DNA of 64,000 nucleotides from Pseudoduganella albidiflava (GCF_004322755.1 NZ_CP036401.1:1798001-1862000); one strand, 5' to 3'; counted from the first letter of the stretch, positions 18,059 through 26,935 are shown. Translations and numbers: made by a program. The notes: generated from the letters alone by a model not told the origin.

Positions 18059-19377
18059 ACACACTGCTGAAGGGAATCCTGGTCGGCGGCCTGGCGGGCC
18101 TGCTGTTCGGCTTCGACACGGCCGTCATCGCCGGCACCACGCAAGGCTTGTCCGCCGCATTCGATCTCGCTCCGGCGGCCCTCGGCATGACCGTGTCCAG
18201 CGCGCTGTGGGGCACCCTGCTGGGGGCGCTGTTCGCCGGCCGTCCGGGCGACCGCTTCGGCGCGCGCGATTGCCTGCGCGCCATCGCGCTGCTGTATGTC
18301 GTGTCGGCGCTGGGCTGCTGGCTGGCGCCGAACCTGGCGGTGCTGGTCGGCGCGCGCGTGCTGGGCGGGATCGCCATCGGCGCCTCCTCGGTGCTGGCGC
18401 CGATCTACCTGGCCGAGATCGCACCGGCGAACCGGCGCGGCATGATGGTCGGTGCCTTCCAGTTCAATATCGTCCTTGGCATCCTGCTGGCGTACCTGAG
18501 CAACTACCTGGTCGGCATGCTGGCGCTGGGGGCGGACGAATGGCGCTGGAAGTTCGGGGTCGCCGCGCTGCCGTCGCTGCTGCTGTTCGCACTGGTGTTC
18601 ATCATTCCGAACAGCCCGCGCTGGCTGGCGCTGAAAGGGCGGCGTGCGGAAGCGGCGGCCGTGCTGCGCCAGATCGGAGTGGCGGACGTGGAAGAAGAAC
18701 TGAGGCAGTATGCGCAAGGCCAGCGCGGGGGCGGTGCGCGCCTGTCATGGGCGCGGCATCGCAAGCCGATGCTCCTGGCCGTGACGATCGCCGCTTTCAA
18801 TCAGCTGTCGGGCATCAACGCGATTCTCTACTACTCGAACGATATCTTCGCCGCGGCCGGCTTCGGCAAGATGTCCGCGGACCTGCAATCGGTGATGATC
18901 GGGGCCACCAACCTGGTCTTTACCCTGCTGGCGCTGACGGTCATCGACCGGGTGGGGCGCAGGACGCTGCTGCTGATCGGCTCGATCGGGATGGTGGCGG
19001 CGCTCTCCGCCACCGCGGCCATCCAGCTATCCGGCAGCGGCCGCGATCTGCTGCTGTGGGCGCTCATCCTGTTCATCGCTTCGTTCGCCTTCTCCCAGGG
19101 GGCGGTCGTATGGGTATATATCTCCGAGATCTTTCCGACCGAGGTGCGGGCGCGCGGCCAGAGCCTCGGCGCCTCGACCCACTGGCTGATGGACGCCATC
19201 ATCGCCGGCGTGTTCCCCCTGATGGCGGCGGGATCGAGCGGGTTGCCGTTCGTGTTCTTCGCCGTCGCGATGGTGCTGCAGTTCGTGGTGGTGGCGCGGT
19301 ACTTCACCGAAACGCGCGGCGTCAAGCTGGAAGACATGGCGGGCGTGATGGCGAACGCCCCGGCAAAAGTCGCCTAG
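18055..19377 (+). CDS. MFS sugar porter family transporter
   Basis: This 440-residue inner-membrane permease has twelve predicted membrane segments. Sugar-porter signatures include LLFGFDTAVIAG in the first helix, GDRFGARD between helices 2 and 3, LAEIAPANRRG, NQLSGINAILYYSNDIF in helix 7, DRVGRRTLL, and a late IFPTEVRARGQSLG motif. It is coupled to the GH32 gene, so it probably brings fructose or short fructosides into the cytoplasm. No fructokinase is present in the locus. Confidence 0.93.
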   Translation: MNTLLKGILVGGLAGLLFGFDTAVIAGTTQGLSAAFDLAPAALGMTVSSALWGTLLGALFAGRPGDRFGARDCLRAIALLYVVSALGCWLAPNLAVLVGARVLGGIAIGASSVLAPIYLAEIAPANRRGMMVGAFQFNIVLGILLAYLSNYLVGMLALGADEWRWKFGVAALPSLLLFALVFIIPNSPRWLALKGRRAEAAAVLRQIGVADVEEELRQYAQGQRGGGARLSWARHRKPMLLAVTIAAFNQLSGINAILYYSNDIFAAAGFGKMSADLQSVMIGATNLVFTLLALTVIDRVGRRTLLLIGSIGMVAALSATAAIQLSGSGRDLLLWALILFIASFAFSQGAVVWVYISEIFPTEVRARGQSLGASTHWLMDAIIAGVFPLMAAGSSGLPFVFFAVAMVLQFVVVARYFTETRGVKLEDMAGVMANAPAKVA

Positions 19378-19398
19378 CCTGGCAGCTGGCTGGATGTC

Positions 19399-19424
19399 AC
19401 CGCAGGCGCTTGCTCGCCTGCGGT
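19399..19424. terminator. Bidirectional terminator between MFS and thioesterase genes
   Basis: A perfect 10-bp stem ACCGCAGGCG/CGCCTGCGGT with loop CTTGCT lies between two convergent genes, with TTCAAG on one side and GTGACATCC on the other. The lack of a long U-tract makes efficiency uncertain. Confidence 0.7.
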
Positions 19425-19425
19425 T

Positions 19426-19890
19426 TCAAGCATCCCCTTCGGCCGGCCCTTGCTCACCCTGGCCGACCACCGCCGGCAAATAGGCGGCGCAGAACTCCGG
19501 CGGCATGCGCCTTGGTTTTCCGCTGTCGATCTCGATGCACACCAGCTGCCAGCGCCCGCGCATCACCGTGGCGCCGTCCGCCGCGCGCACCAGCTGGAAG
19601 CGGCGCTCCATCGTCAGCCGGCCATCCGTGGCGACCAGCCAGGTGCCCAGCAGCAGCCCGTCCCCCAGGCCGGTCGGCAGCAGGTAGTCGTAGGCCGCGC
19701 TGCCGATCGCCATCGCCCGGTTCAGCCGGCGGTAGTCGCCCAGGTCGAGGCCCAGCGCGACCGAATGCGACCAGCCGGCCTGCTCGCACCAGCGCACGTA
19801 CACGGCATTGTTGGTATGGTCCAGCCCGTCGATATCGCCGGCGGCGGGGCTGACGGGGAAGACATGCGGTTCGGGGTAATCCCAGTTCAC
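19426..19890 (-). CDS. Acyl-CoA thioesterase, 4-hydroxybenzoyl-CoA thioesterase-like hotdog fold
   Basis: This 154-residue single-domain hotdog protein contains the family hallmark DIDGLDHTNNAVYVRWCEQAG, in which the Asp corresponds to the catalytic acid of 4HBT/YbgC proteins. Substrates of such enzymes range from short-chain to aromatic acyl-CoAs and cannot be read from sequence. It is transcribed towards the MFS gene and stands alone; nothing ties it to sugar metabolism. Confidence 0.85.
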   Translation of the reverse strand: MNWDYPEPHVFPVSPAAGDIDGLDHTNNAVYVRWCEQAGWSHSVALGLDLGDYRRLNRAMAIGSAAYDYLLPTGLGDGLLLGTWLVATDGRLTMERRFQLVRAADGATVMRGRWQLVCIEIDSGKPRRMPPEFCAAYLPAVVGQGEQGPAEGDA

Positions 19891-19962
19891 GGCGGCTCCA
19901 CGGCAAAGGCAGCATTGTAGCGCCCGGTGGCGGGACCAGCCCGGCCAACGCTGCCTGGCTTC

Positions 19963-21927
19963 TCAGCGGCCCGCCGCACGCACCAGCTGCACATCCCCCC
20001 AGGTCGCCACGACAGGCGCCGCACCGTCCGATGCCGCTCCCCGTACCACCAGCTCGATGACTTTCACGCCCCGGATGTCCGCCCTCAACCGATGCGCCTT
20101 GGCGCCGAAGGCCACCGGCGGGCTTTCGGCCAGCAGTTTTCCATCGCCATACACGTGGAAGCGCACCGGCTGCTTGGTGTTCTCGGTCGAGTCATCCACG
20201 CCGACGGAGGCCGTCAACACCGCATGGCCGGCATCGTTCTTCACCTGGAGCCGCGAGTCGGCCAGGATGCCGATGCCCGAGTCGAACGCCTGTCCCGCCA
20301 CCTGCAAGGTCTGGCCGAATGGCGTCGTGTCGGCCTGCGCGCCGCCCCAGCCGGCATATTGCGGCCGCGAGCCGCCGGAGCGGGTGTTCGACCACGGGTC
20401 GATCATGCGGTGGATGGTCGGATCGGGCTGCGGCTGCCGCGTGCCGTCGACGGCCACGTTGATCGACCCGGGAATCTCGGAAAGGTACACGCCGTTCTCC
20501 AGCTGCCGCGTGCCGGTCGCCTCGAACACCAGCGTCTCGCGCGGCGCGAGCGTGAAGGCCTTCTCGCCGGTGAAGGTCACGCTTTGCTTCGACCATAGGT
20601 CGCGCAGCGTGACCGGCGCGCTGTCCGACAGTTTCAGGTGCCTGGCCAGCAGCGTTACCGGGGCGGGGGATGCGCCGCGGTTGAACAGCGCCACCGCCTT
20701 GCGTTGCCCGTCGCCCAGCGTCTTGACGATGATCTGCGCATCGTCGGAATCGTAGGTCACCACGCCCTGGTGTCCCGCCTTGTCCTGGTTCAGGCGCACC
20801 ACGTCGGCGTTGCCCAGCACCGCGAGGAACGATGCCGGGCCGTTGCGCAGGTCGTAGCTGACCAGCATCGGCGCATTGATCATCGCCCACAAGGAGAAAT
20901 GCGAACGCACTTCGACCGGGTGGGCGGCGTCGAAGTCGCCATGGCCGATGTGCAGGATGTCCGGATCGTTCCAGTGGCCGGGGCCCGCGTACAGCGGGCG
21001 TTTCGCCGCGCTGTCGAAGTTGTGCAGCATGCTGGTCCAGCTGGGCGTGATGTCGCTGCTGGTGCGCCACAGGTTGCCGACCTCCTTGCCCCAGGTGCGC
21101 ACATTGGCCATGCCCCAGGCGCAGATCGACAGCACGTAGTCGTTGGCCGGCCGGGCCGCCTTCAGCGCCGCAGCCACGGCTTCGTAGCGGGCGCGCACCG
21201 CGGCGATATCGGTGCGGTTGATCGAATTACGTTCGATCAGCGGTGCCATCGCGCGATAGTCCTGTTTCTTCACCAGCTCCGAACCCGGCACGAAGTCGGC
21301 CAGCCCGCAGGCGTCGATCTTGATGTAGTCGAAGCCCCATTCCCGGAAATACAGGTTGATGTCCTGCGTGACGTGGCCGTCCAGGCCCACCTCGCGCTCG
21401 GCGGTCGTGCCTTGCGGCAGGTTGGGCGAATGCAGGTCGTAGGCTTGCGAACAGGCGTTGCGCCCGATGTCCGTATAGATACCGGCTTTCAGTCCCATGG
21501 CGTGCAGCCTGTCCGTAAAGGGCTTGAAACTGGTGCCGTCCTTCCCGCCGGTGGCTGCCGAGGGGAAGATGCCGGTACGGATCTGCAGGCGGCCGTCGCC
21601 GGTGCGGCGCTTCAGCCACCAGCCGTCGTCGAGGTTGACCTGCGTGTAGCCGAGTTTCGCGAGCCCGCTGTCGACCAGCACCCGCGCGGCGCCCATCACC
21701 TTGTCTTCGTCGACTTCCGTCCGGAACGCATTCCAGCTGTTCCAGCCCATCGGCGGCGTGCTGGCGCTGCCGCCCATATTGCCTTCCCAGCGGCCTGCCG
21801 GGGCCAGCGGATCGGTCGCCGGACTGCCATGCGCCTGCGTGGCCAGCAAGGCGACCGCTGCAACGACTACGCTGCGAAGGAAGGTACCTTGTCGTTGTTT
21901 ACTCATCCTGGACCAGCGGTCTTGCAT
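19963..21927 (-). CDS. GH27 alpha-galactosidase / alpha-N-acetylgalactosaminidase with NPCBM-like domain
   Basis: This 654-residue exported enzyme should release terminal alpha-galactose or alpha-GalNAc. A signal peptide runs to about residue 34. The GH27 barrel starts STPPMGWNSWNAF; YIKIDACG holds nucleophile Asp205, and RTSSDI holds acid/base Asp292. A beta-sandwich linker domain follows, then a C-terminal NPCBM-type galactose-binding module (about 510-654, with IGILADSRLQV and VGVDDSTE). AGGAGAT precedes the ATG; an in-frame upstream extension to 22584 is spurious. The shared AgaR-like region and the amino-galactose genes in divergence make GalNAc or galactosamine release plausible. Confidence 0.92.
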   Translation of the reverse strand: MQDRWSRMSKQRQGTFLRSVVVAAVALLATQAHGSPATDPLAPAGRWEGNMGGSASTPPMGWNSWNAFRTEVDEDKVMGAARVLVDSGLAKLGYTQVNLDDGWWLKRRTGDGRLQIRTGIFPSAATGGKDGTSFKPFTDRLHAMGLKAGIYTDIGRNACSQAYDLHSPNLPQGTTAEREVGLDGHVTQDINLYFREWGFDYIKIDACGLADFVPGSELVKKQDYRAMAPLIERNSINRTDIAAVRARYEAVAAALKAARPANDYVLSICAWGMANVRTWGKEVGNLWRTSSDITPSWTSMLHNFDSAAKRPLYAGPGHWNDPDILHIGHGDFDAAHPVEVRSHFSLWAMINAPMLVSYDLRNGPASFLAVLGNADVVRLNQDKAGHQGVVTYDSDDAQIIVKTLGDGQRKAVALFNRGASPAPVTLLARHLKLSDSAPVTLRDLWSKQSVTFTGEKAFTLAPRETLVFEATGTRQLENGVYLSEIPGSINVAVDGTRQPQPDPTIHRMIDPWSNTRSGGSRPQYAGWGGAQADTTPFGQTLQVAGQAFDSGIGILADSRLQVKNDAGHAVLTASVGVDDSTENTKQPVRFHVYGDGKLLAESPPVAFGAKAHRLRADIRGVKVIELVVRGAASDGAAPVVATWGDVQLVRAAGR

Positions 21928-22266
21928 GCGTATCTCCTGTTTGTCGTGAAAGGTCGCTTCGATCGCCGGTGCCGCATCCGCCGGCGCTTTCGATGCTTGC
22001 GATCTTGTCGCTGGCAAGCCGGGACAATTCGAAAGTGCGGGTACGTGGGCGGATGACAGGCAAGGAAGGCGGGACTTCGCAAGGGGCCGAAGTCCTGGTT
22101 CTGGATGATAAGCGAAAGAATTCGAAAAGAGAAGATGCGTCGTGTGGCAGAAAAAAGCCAGCAAACGAAAATAAAATGAAAGTTCTTTGCATTTCGTTCG
22201 ATAATTAATTACGATCGAAACTGTTCGTAACGCAAACCGCAACGCAACATCCACAACGACCGCGCC
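21928..22266. other. AT-rich divergent intergenic region
   Basis: This 339-bp stretch carries no convincing gene and is clearly more AT-rich than its surroundings (22080-22220 especially). It should hold the promoters of the GH27 gene and of the EamA-gatZ-agaS-kinase operon together with the AgaR-like sites. No unambiguous -35/-10 pair could be chosen. Confidence 0.6.
22166..22182 (-). promoter_or_regulatory. AgaR-like operator in the GH27/EamA divergent region
   Basis: On the minus strand the sequence reads CTTTCATTTTATTTTCG, close to CTTTCGTTTGATTTCG at 36150 and to the CTTTC-rich tandem motif known for enterobacterial AgaR. A further CGAAAGAATTCGAAAAG lies at 22113-22129 and CTTTGCATTTCGTTCG at 22185-22200. 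The site lies between the divergent GH27 gene and the gatZ-agaS-kinase operon. Confidence 0.55.
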
Positions 22267-22365
22267 ATGATCGAGGGGAAAACCGGCATGACAAGCAACA
22301 GCAGCAGTGCACTTCAGGACGCCACGGGCCCGGTCGGCGTTGCGCCAGCGAGCATGACGTTCTGA
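22267..22365 (+). CDS. Possible 32-residue leader peptide coupled to the EamA gene
   Basis: A short frame opens at ATG 22267, with a better-placed in-frame ATG at 22288 preceded by GAGGGGA. It encodes MTSNSSSALQDATGPVG and on, and ends in a TGATG overlap with the next gene's start. The EamA gene has no ribosome-binding site of its own, so translation of this short frame could feed it. It resembles no peptide I know and may be chance. Confidence 0.35.
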   Translation: MIEGKTGMTSNSSSALQDATGPVGVAPASMTF

Positions 22366-23342
22366 TGGGCCGCATGGAGAGGACGACCGCCGTGGAGACG
22401 ACGACCGCGACGCCGGATGAACCGGGCGCCACGGCTGCGCGCCGGCCGCGCTGGCTCGGCTACGCGCTGGCCACCGCGCTGCTGTGGGGCGTATGGGGCG
22501 CGTTTGCCGGCCTGCCCACCCAGCACGGCTTTCCGGAGACGCTGGTGTACGTGGTGTGGGCGCTGACCATGGTGCCGCCGGCACTCTTCGTGCTGGCGCG
22601 CTCGGGCTGGAAAGTGCGCCGCGACCGCACTGCGCTGGCGTACGGCCTGGCCATCGGCCTGCTCGGCGCCGGCGGGCAGATGGTGCTGTTCTACGCGGTG
22701 AAGGCCGGGCCGGCCTACCTGATCTTCCCGCTGATTTCCCTTTCGCCGGTCATCACGATCGTGCTGTCGTTCCTGTTCCTGCATGAACGCACCGGCCGCA
22801 TGGGCCTGGCCGGCATCGTGCTGGCCGTGTGTGCGCTGCCGCTGTTCGACTTCAATCCGGCCGGCGCGCCGCAGCAGTATGGATTGTGGTTCGTGCTGGC
22901 GCTGGCGGTGCTGGTGGCATGGGGCCTGCAGGCCTACTTCATCAAGCTGGCCAACACGCGCATGGATGCCGAGAGCATCTTCTTCTACATGACCGCGAGT
23001 GCGCTGCTGTGCATTCCGGTGGCGCTGGCGATGACCGATTTTTCGCAGCCGATCAACTATGGCCTGTCCGGTCCGTGGCTGGCCGCCGCCACGCAGGTCC
23101 TGAACGCGGTCGGTGCGCTGACGCTGGTGTATGCCTTCCGGCACGGCAAGGCGCTGACGGTGTCGCCGCTGGTGAACGCCGGCGCGCCGCTGCTGACCAC
23201 CGTCATCGCGATGGCGCTGGCCGGCACGGTACCGGGCGGCTACCGGCTGGCCGGTATCGGCCTGTCGCTGGCGGCCGCGCTGTTCCTCGCGCTGCAGGCG
23301 GACGACGGCGCCGCGCCCCCCGAATCAACCGAAGGAGTCTGA
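22365..23342 (+). CDS. EamA/DMT-family transporter
   Basis: This 325-residue drug/metabolite-family permease has a charged N-terminus and about ten membrane segments arranged as two EamA repeats (ATALLWGVWGAFAG..., then FVLALAVLVAWGLQAYFIKLAN...). Family members carry small solutes such as amino acids, nucleosides or sugars. Its position at the head of the gatZ-agaS-kinase operon suggests uptake of galactosamine or a related sugar, which is inference only. The ATG overlaps the short upstream frame; a second ATG three codons on is an alternative. Confidence 0.85.
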   Translation: MGRMERTTAVETTTATPDEPGATAARRPRWLGYALATALLWGVWGAFAGLPTQHGFPETLVYVVWALTMVPPALFVLARSGWKVRRDRTALAYGLAIGLLGAGGQMVLFYAVKAGPAYLIFPLISLSPVITIVLSFLFLHERTGRMGLAGIVLAVCALPLFDFNPAGAPQQYGLWFVLALAVLVAWGLQAYFIKLANTRMDAESIFFYMTASALLCIPVALAMTDFSQPINYGLSGPWLAAATQVLNAVGALTLVYAFRHGKALTVSPLVNAGAPLLTTVIAMALAGTVPGGYRLAGIGLSLAAALFLALQADDGAAPPESTEGV

Positions 23343-23344
23343 CA

Positions 23345-24709
23345 ATGGAATACATGTTGAATCTGGTGCGCCGCCACAAGGCCGGCGAGCCGGTCGGCAT
23401 CCACGCGGTGTGCTCGGCGCACCCGCTGGTGATCGAGGCGGCGATGGAAGTGGCGGCAGCGGCGGGTCCTGGCCAGCCGGTGCTGATCGAGGCCACGTCG
23501 AACCAGGTGAACCAGGATGGCGGCTATACCGGCATGACGCCGGCCGCCTTCCGCGATTTCGTGCACGGCATCGCCGACCGCGTGGGGCTGGCGCGCGAGC
23601 GCGTGCTGCTCGGCGGCGATCACCTGGGTCCCAATGCCTGGCAAGGCGAGAGCGCCGATGCCGCCATGGCGAAGGCCGAGGTGCTGATCGAACAGTACGT
23701 CGCGGCGGGATTCCGCAAGATCCACCTGGATTGCTCGATGTCGTGTGCCGGCGACCCGGTGCCACTGCGGGATGACGAGGTGGCCGCGCGTGCCGCGCGG
23801 CTGTGCGCCATCGCCGAACGGGCCTGGCAGGCGGGCGGCGGCGAGGCACCCGTCTACGTGGTCGGCACGGAGGTGCCGGTGCCCGGCGGCGCGCACGAGG
23901 ACCTGGCGGAACTGAGCGTGACGACGCCCGACGCGGCGGCGCAGACGATCGCCGCGCACCGCAGCGCATTTTCCGCCGCCGGGCTCGATGCCGCCTGGCC
24001 GCGCGTGATCGGCCTGGTGGTGCAGCCCGGCGTCGAGTTCGACCACCACAAGGTGATCGACTTCCGCCCGGAGCGCGCGGTGGACCTCAGCCGCATGATC
24101 GAGGACGTGCCCACGCTGGTCTATGAAGCCCATTCGACCGATTACCAGACGCCGGCCAACCTGGCCGCGCTGGTGGCCGGCCACTTCGCGATCCTGAAGG
24201 TGGGGCCCGGCGCCACCTTTGCACTGCGCGAAACGCTGTGGGCGCTGGCCGATATCGAAGCGGCGATGGCCGGCGACGGCAAGGGTTCCGGCTTCAAGGA
24301 CACGGTGCTGGAAGTGATGCGCGCCGAGCCGGAATACTGGCGCAAGTACTACAGCGACGACCCGCGCGATCCGCGCCGCGCGCGTTTCGACCAGCAGTAC
24401 AGCCTGAGCGACCGGATCCGCTACTACTGGCCGCATCCGGCCATCCAGGCGGCGCAGGCGCGCCTGCTGGAAAGCCTGGAACGGGAGGCGCCGCCGCTCA
24501 CGCTGCTGAGCCAGTACCTGCCGGCCCAGTACGAGTCGGTGCGCGAGGGGAGGGTGCGCAATCACCCGGTGGAATTGCTGAAAGAGGGCGTGGCCAGGGT
24601 GCTGCGCCAATACATGTACGCTTGTGACAGGGAAGCTTGTAGCAAGGACGCCGGTAACAAGGACGCCTGCCCGCCAGGCGCCGCAACAAGGGAGTTGGAA
24701 GCATGCTAG
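23345..24709 (+). CDS. gatZ: GatZ/KbaZ/AgaZ-family tagatose-bisphosphate aldolase subunit
   Basis: The family acts in the tagatose 6-phosphate route. It is described as the non-catalytic subunit stabilising the GatY/KbaY class II aldolase, and some comparative genomics has proposed a tagatose-6-phosphate kinase role. The 454-residue protein shows the expected GIHAVCSAHPLVIEAA, IEATSNQVNQDGGYTGM, LLGGDHLGPNAW and HLDCSMSCAGD segments. GAAGGAG precedes the ATG. The last 28 residues carry four cysteines and near-repeats (CSKDAGNKDAC) not typical of the family. No GatY/KbaY subunit or PfkB kinase is adjacent. It overlaps agaS by 7 bp. Confidence 0.9.
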   Translation: MEYMLNLVRRHKAGEPVGIHAVCSAHPLVIEAAMEVAAAAGPGQPVLIEATSNQVNQDGGYTGMTPAAFRDFVHGIADRVGLARERVLLGGDHLGPNAWQGESADAAMAKAEVLIEQYVAAGFRKIHLDCSMSCAGDPVPLRDDEVAARAARLCAIAERAWQAGGGEAPVYVVGTEVPVPGGAHEDLAELSVTTPDAAAQTIAAHRSAFSAAGLDAAWPRVIGLVVQPGVEFDHHKVIDFRPERAVDLSRMIEDVPTLVYEAHSTDYQTPANLAALVAGHFAILKVGPGATFALRETLWALADIEAAMAGDGKGSGFKDTVLEVMRAEPEYWRKYYSDDPRDPRRARFDQQYSLSDRIRYYWPHPAIQAAQARLLESLEREAPPLTLLSQYLPAQYESVREGRVRNHPVELLKEGVARVLRQYMYACDREACSKDAGNKDACPPGAATRELEAC

Positions 24710-25899
24710 TCGCAGACAGCAACAAGAACAGGCAGATCCTCGGCATGAGCATCGAGCGGCTCGATGCCGCCGGCGCCGGCCTCACCGCGCGCGAAATCGC
24801 GCAGCAACCCGCCATCTGGCCCGAGATCGAAGCCCTGGTCGCGGGCCAGCGCGAGGCGCTGGACGCCTTCCTCGGCCCGCTGCTGGCGCGTGGCGACCTG
24901 CGCATCGTGCTCACGGGCGCCGGCACCTCGGCCTTCATCGGCGAATGCCTGGCGCCGGCCATGCTGGGCGGCGGCTGGCGCGCCGAAGCCGTGCCGACCA
25001 CCGACCTGGTCTCCGGCCCGCAGCAGTTCCTGCAGCCGAAGGTGCCGACGCTGCTGGTGTCGTTCGGCCGCTCGGGCAGCAGTCCGGAAAGCGTGGCCGC
25101 CGTCGCGCTGGCCGACCAGCTGGTCGACGAGGTCTATCACCTGGTGATCACCTGCAATGCCGACGGCGCCTTGTGCCAGATGGCGCAAGGGCGCGCCAAC
25201 GTCTACTCGATCCTGCTGCCGGACGCCACGCACGACCGCGGCTTCGCGATGACCACCAGTTTCACGTCGATGCTGCTGGCCGCCGCCAGCGCGTTCGGCG
25301 TGCTGCCGCCGGGTGCCACCGCTGAGCCATCGGCCGCGGCCGCGCGCGTGCTGGACACGATGGTGCCGCTGCTGGAAGGATTGGTGGCGCGCCGCTTCCG
25401 CCGCGTGGTCTACCTCGGCAGCAACGCCTTGCGCGGGCTGGCCCGCGAAGCCTCGCTCAAGCTGCTGGAACTGACCGATGGCCAGGTGGTGGCGCTGTTC
25501 GATTCTCCGCTGGGCTTCCGCCACGGTCCCAAGACCATCGTCGATGCCGACACCCTCGTGGTAGTGCTGCTGTCGAACGATGCCCAGGCGCGCCGCTACG
25601 ACCTGGACCTGCTGCGCGAGCTGCGCAACGACGGCCGCGCCGGCCGCGTGCTGGCGCTGAGCGGGCGCGACGAACCGGAAATGGGCGGCGATTGCGTCAC
25701 GCTGCACGGCGCCGGGCTGGCCGCCGACCTGGCGCTGGCGCTGCCGTACATCCTGTTCTGCCAGGCCTTCGCGCTGCTGCAGTCGCTGGCCCTGGGCCTG
25801 CGCCCGGATACGCCGAGCGTGTCGGGCACGGTCAACCGCGTGGTGCGCGGCGTCACCATCTATCCGCTGACGGGAGACGGCCATGTTCCTCGGGGTTGA
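24703..25899 (+). CDS. agaS: AgaS-type galactosamine-6-phosphate deaminase/isomerase (SIS domain)
   Basis: AgaS converts galactosamine 6-phosphate to tagatose 6-phosphate and ammonia in the cytoplasm. The 398-residue protein carries two SIS domains: the first has LTGAGTSAFIGE and SFGRSGSSPESVAA, the second VYLGSNALRGLAREASLKLLELTDG and FDSPLGFRHGPKTIVD. Length is close to E. coli AgaS. It overlaps gatZ upstream and the kinase downstream (17 bp), indicating one operon. A glucosamine-6-phosphate deaminase role is less likely given GatZ next door. Confidence 0.88.
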   Translation: MLVADSNKNRQILGMSIERLDAAGAGLTAREIAQQPAIWPEIEALVAGQREALDAFLGPLLARGDLRIVLTGAGTSAFIGECLAPAMLGGGWRAEAVPTTDLVSGPQQFLQPKVPTLLVSFGRSGSSPESVAAVALADQLVDEVYHLVITCNADGALCQMAQGRANVYSILLPDATHDRGFAMTTSFTSMLLAAASAFGVLPPGATAEPSAAAARVLDTMVPLLEGLVARRFRRVVYLGSNALRGLAREASLKLLELTDGQVVALFDSPLGFRHGPKTIVDADTLVVVLLSNDAQARRYDLDLLRELRNDGRAGRVLALSGRDEPEMGGDCVTLHGAGLAADLALALPYILFCQAFALLQSLALGLRPDTPSVSGTVNRVVRGVTIYPLTGDGHVPRG

Positions 25900-26851
25900 C
25901 GGCGGCGGTACCAAGACGGCGTTCGCGCTGGTCGACCGGCAAGGGCACGTTCTCGCGCGCCACGAGGAGAGCAGCGCGTACTACCTCGAAGTGGGCATGG
26001 ACGGTGCCGCCGCCGTGCTGGCGCGCGGCTGCGCGGCGCTGTTCGCCGGCGCCGGCGTCACCGCGGGCGATGTCGCATTCGCTTTCTTCGGCTTGCCGGC
26101 GTACGGCGAGGACCGTGCCGTGCAGCCGCAGCTCGATGCACTGCCGCGCGCCGTGCTGGGCCACGGGCGCTACCTGTGCGGCAACGACATGGTGTGCAGC
26201 TGGGCCGGATCGCTGGCCTGCGCCGATGGCATCAGCGTCATCGCCGGCACCGGTTCGATGGCGTATGGCGAGTTCAAAGGTCAGCGCGCGCGGGCCGGCG
26301 GCTGGGGCGAACTGTTCAGCGACGAAGGCTCGGCCTACTGGATCGCCCGCGCCGGGCTGGCGCTGTTCTCGCGCATGAGCGATGGCCGCGCGCCGCGCGG
26401 GCCGCTGCATGCGCTGATGCGCACGCGCCTGGCGCTGCGCGACGATCTCGACCTGTGCCAGGTCGTCTACGGCGAACTGAAAGGGGAACGCAGCAAGGTG
26501 GCCGCGCTGTCGCGGCTCGTCTCCGAAGCGGCCGCGCAGGGCGACTTCCAGGCGGCGGCGATCCTCGAGTCGGCTGCCGTGGAGGTGGCCGCGCTGGTCG
26601 ATGCGGTACGGCGCCAGCTCGGCGCCGGCCCCGGTACGGAAGTGGCGGTGTCCTATTCCGGCGGCCTGTTCGGCGCGGAAGGGCCGTTGCGCGCGCCGTT
26701 CGCGCGGGCGCTGGCCGGCAGCGGCGCGGGCCCGTATCGCCTGGTGGCGCCGCGCCTGCCGCCGGTGCTCGGTGCCGCGCTGTATGCGGCGCTGAACGCC
26801 GGCACGCCGCTCGATTCCGCCGCGCTGGAACGCCTGGCAGGCGCAAAGTGA
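25883..26851 (+). CDS. BadF/BadG-family amino-sugar kinase (AgaK-like)
   Basis: This 322-residue ASKHA-fold kinase begins LGVDGGGTKTAFALV (phosphate-1 loop), continues with VIAGTGSMAYG (phosphate-2) and GGWGELFSDEGSAYWI, and has a late adenosine-binding region SGGLFG. The N-acetylglucosamine kinase branch of this family includes GalNAc kinases. Next to AgaS and GatZ the likely reaction is phosphorylation of galactosamine or GalNAc at O6. No NagA/AgaA deacetylase lies in the operon, so either free galactosamine is used or the deacetylase is elsewhere. GGGAGA precedes the ATG. Confidence 0.88.
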   Translation: MFLGVDGGGTKTAFALVDRQGHVLARHEESSAYYLEVGMDGAAAVLARGCAALFAGAGVTAGDVAFAFFGLPAYGEDRAVQPQLDALPRAVLGHGRYLCGNDMVCSWAGSLACADGISVIAGTGSMAYGEFKGQRARAGGWGELFSDEGSAYWIARAGLALFSRMSDGRAPRGPLHALMRTRLALRDDLDLCQVVYGELKGERSKVAALSRLVSEAAAQGDFQAAAILESAAVEVAALVDAVRRQLGAGPGTEVAVSYSGGLFGAEGPLRAPFARALAGSGAGPYRLVAPRLPPVLGAALYAALNAGTPLDSAALERLAGAK

Positions 26852-26935
26852 CAAGCCGCCGGTCACCACGGCCGGCTGCACGGGCGACGCCACGGCGGCG
26901 TCCGGCGCCTGGTGCCGGCCCTGCAATCCGATAGA

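Noticed and set aside
19450..19920. Plus-strand frame over the thioesterase gene
   Set aside because: The minus-strand hotdog protein has clear family motifs; the plus frame does not.
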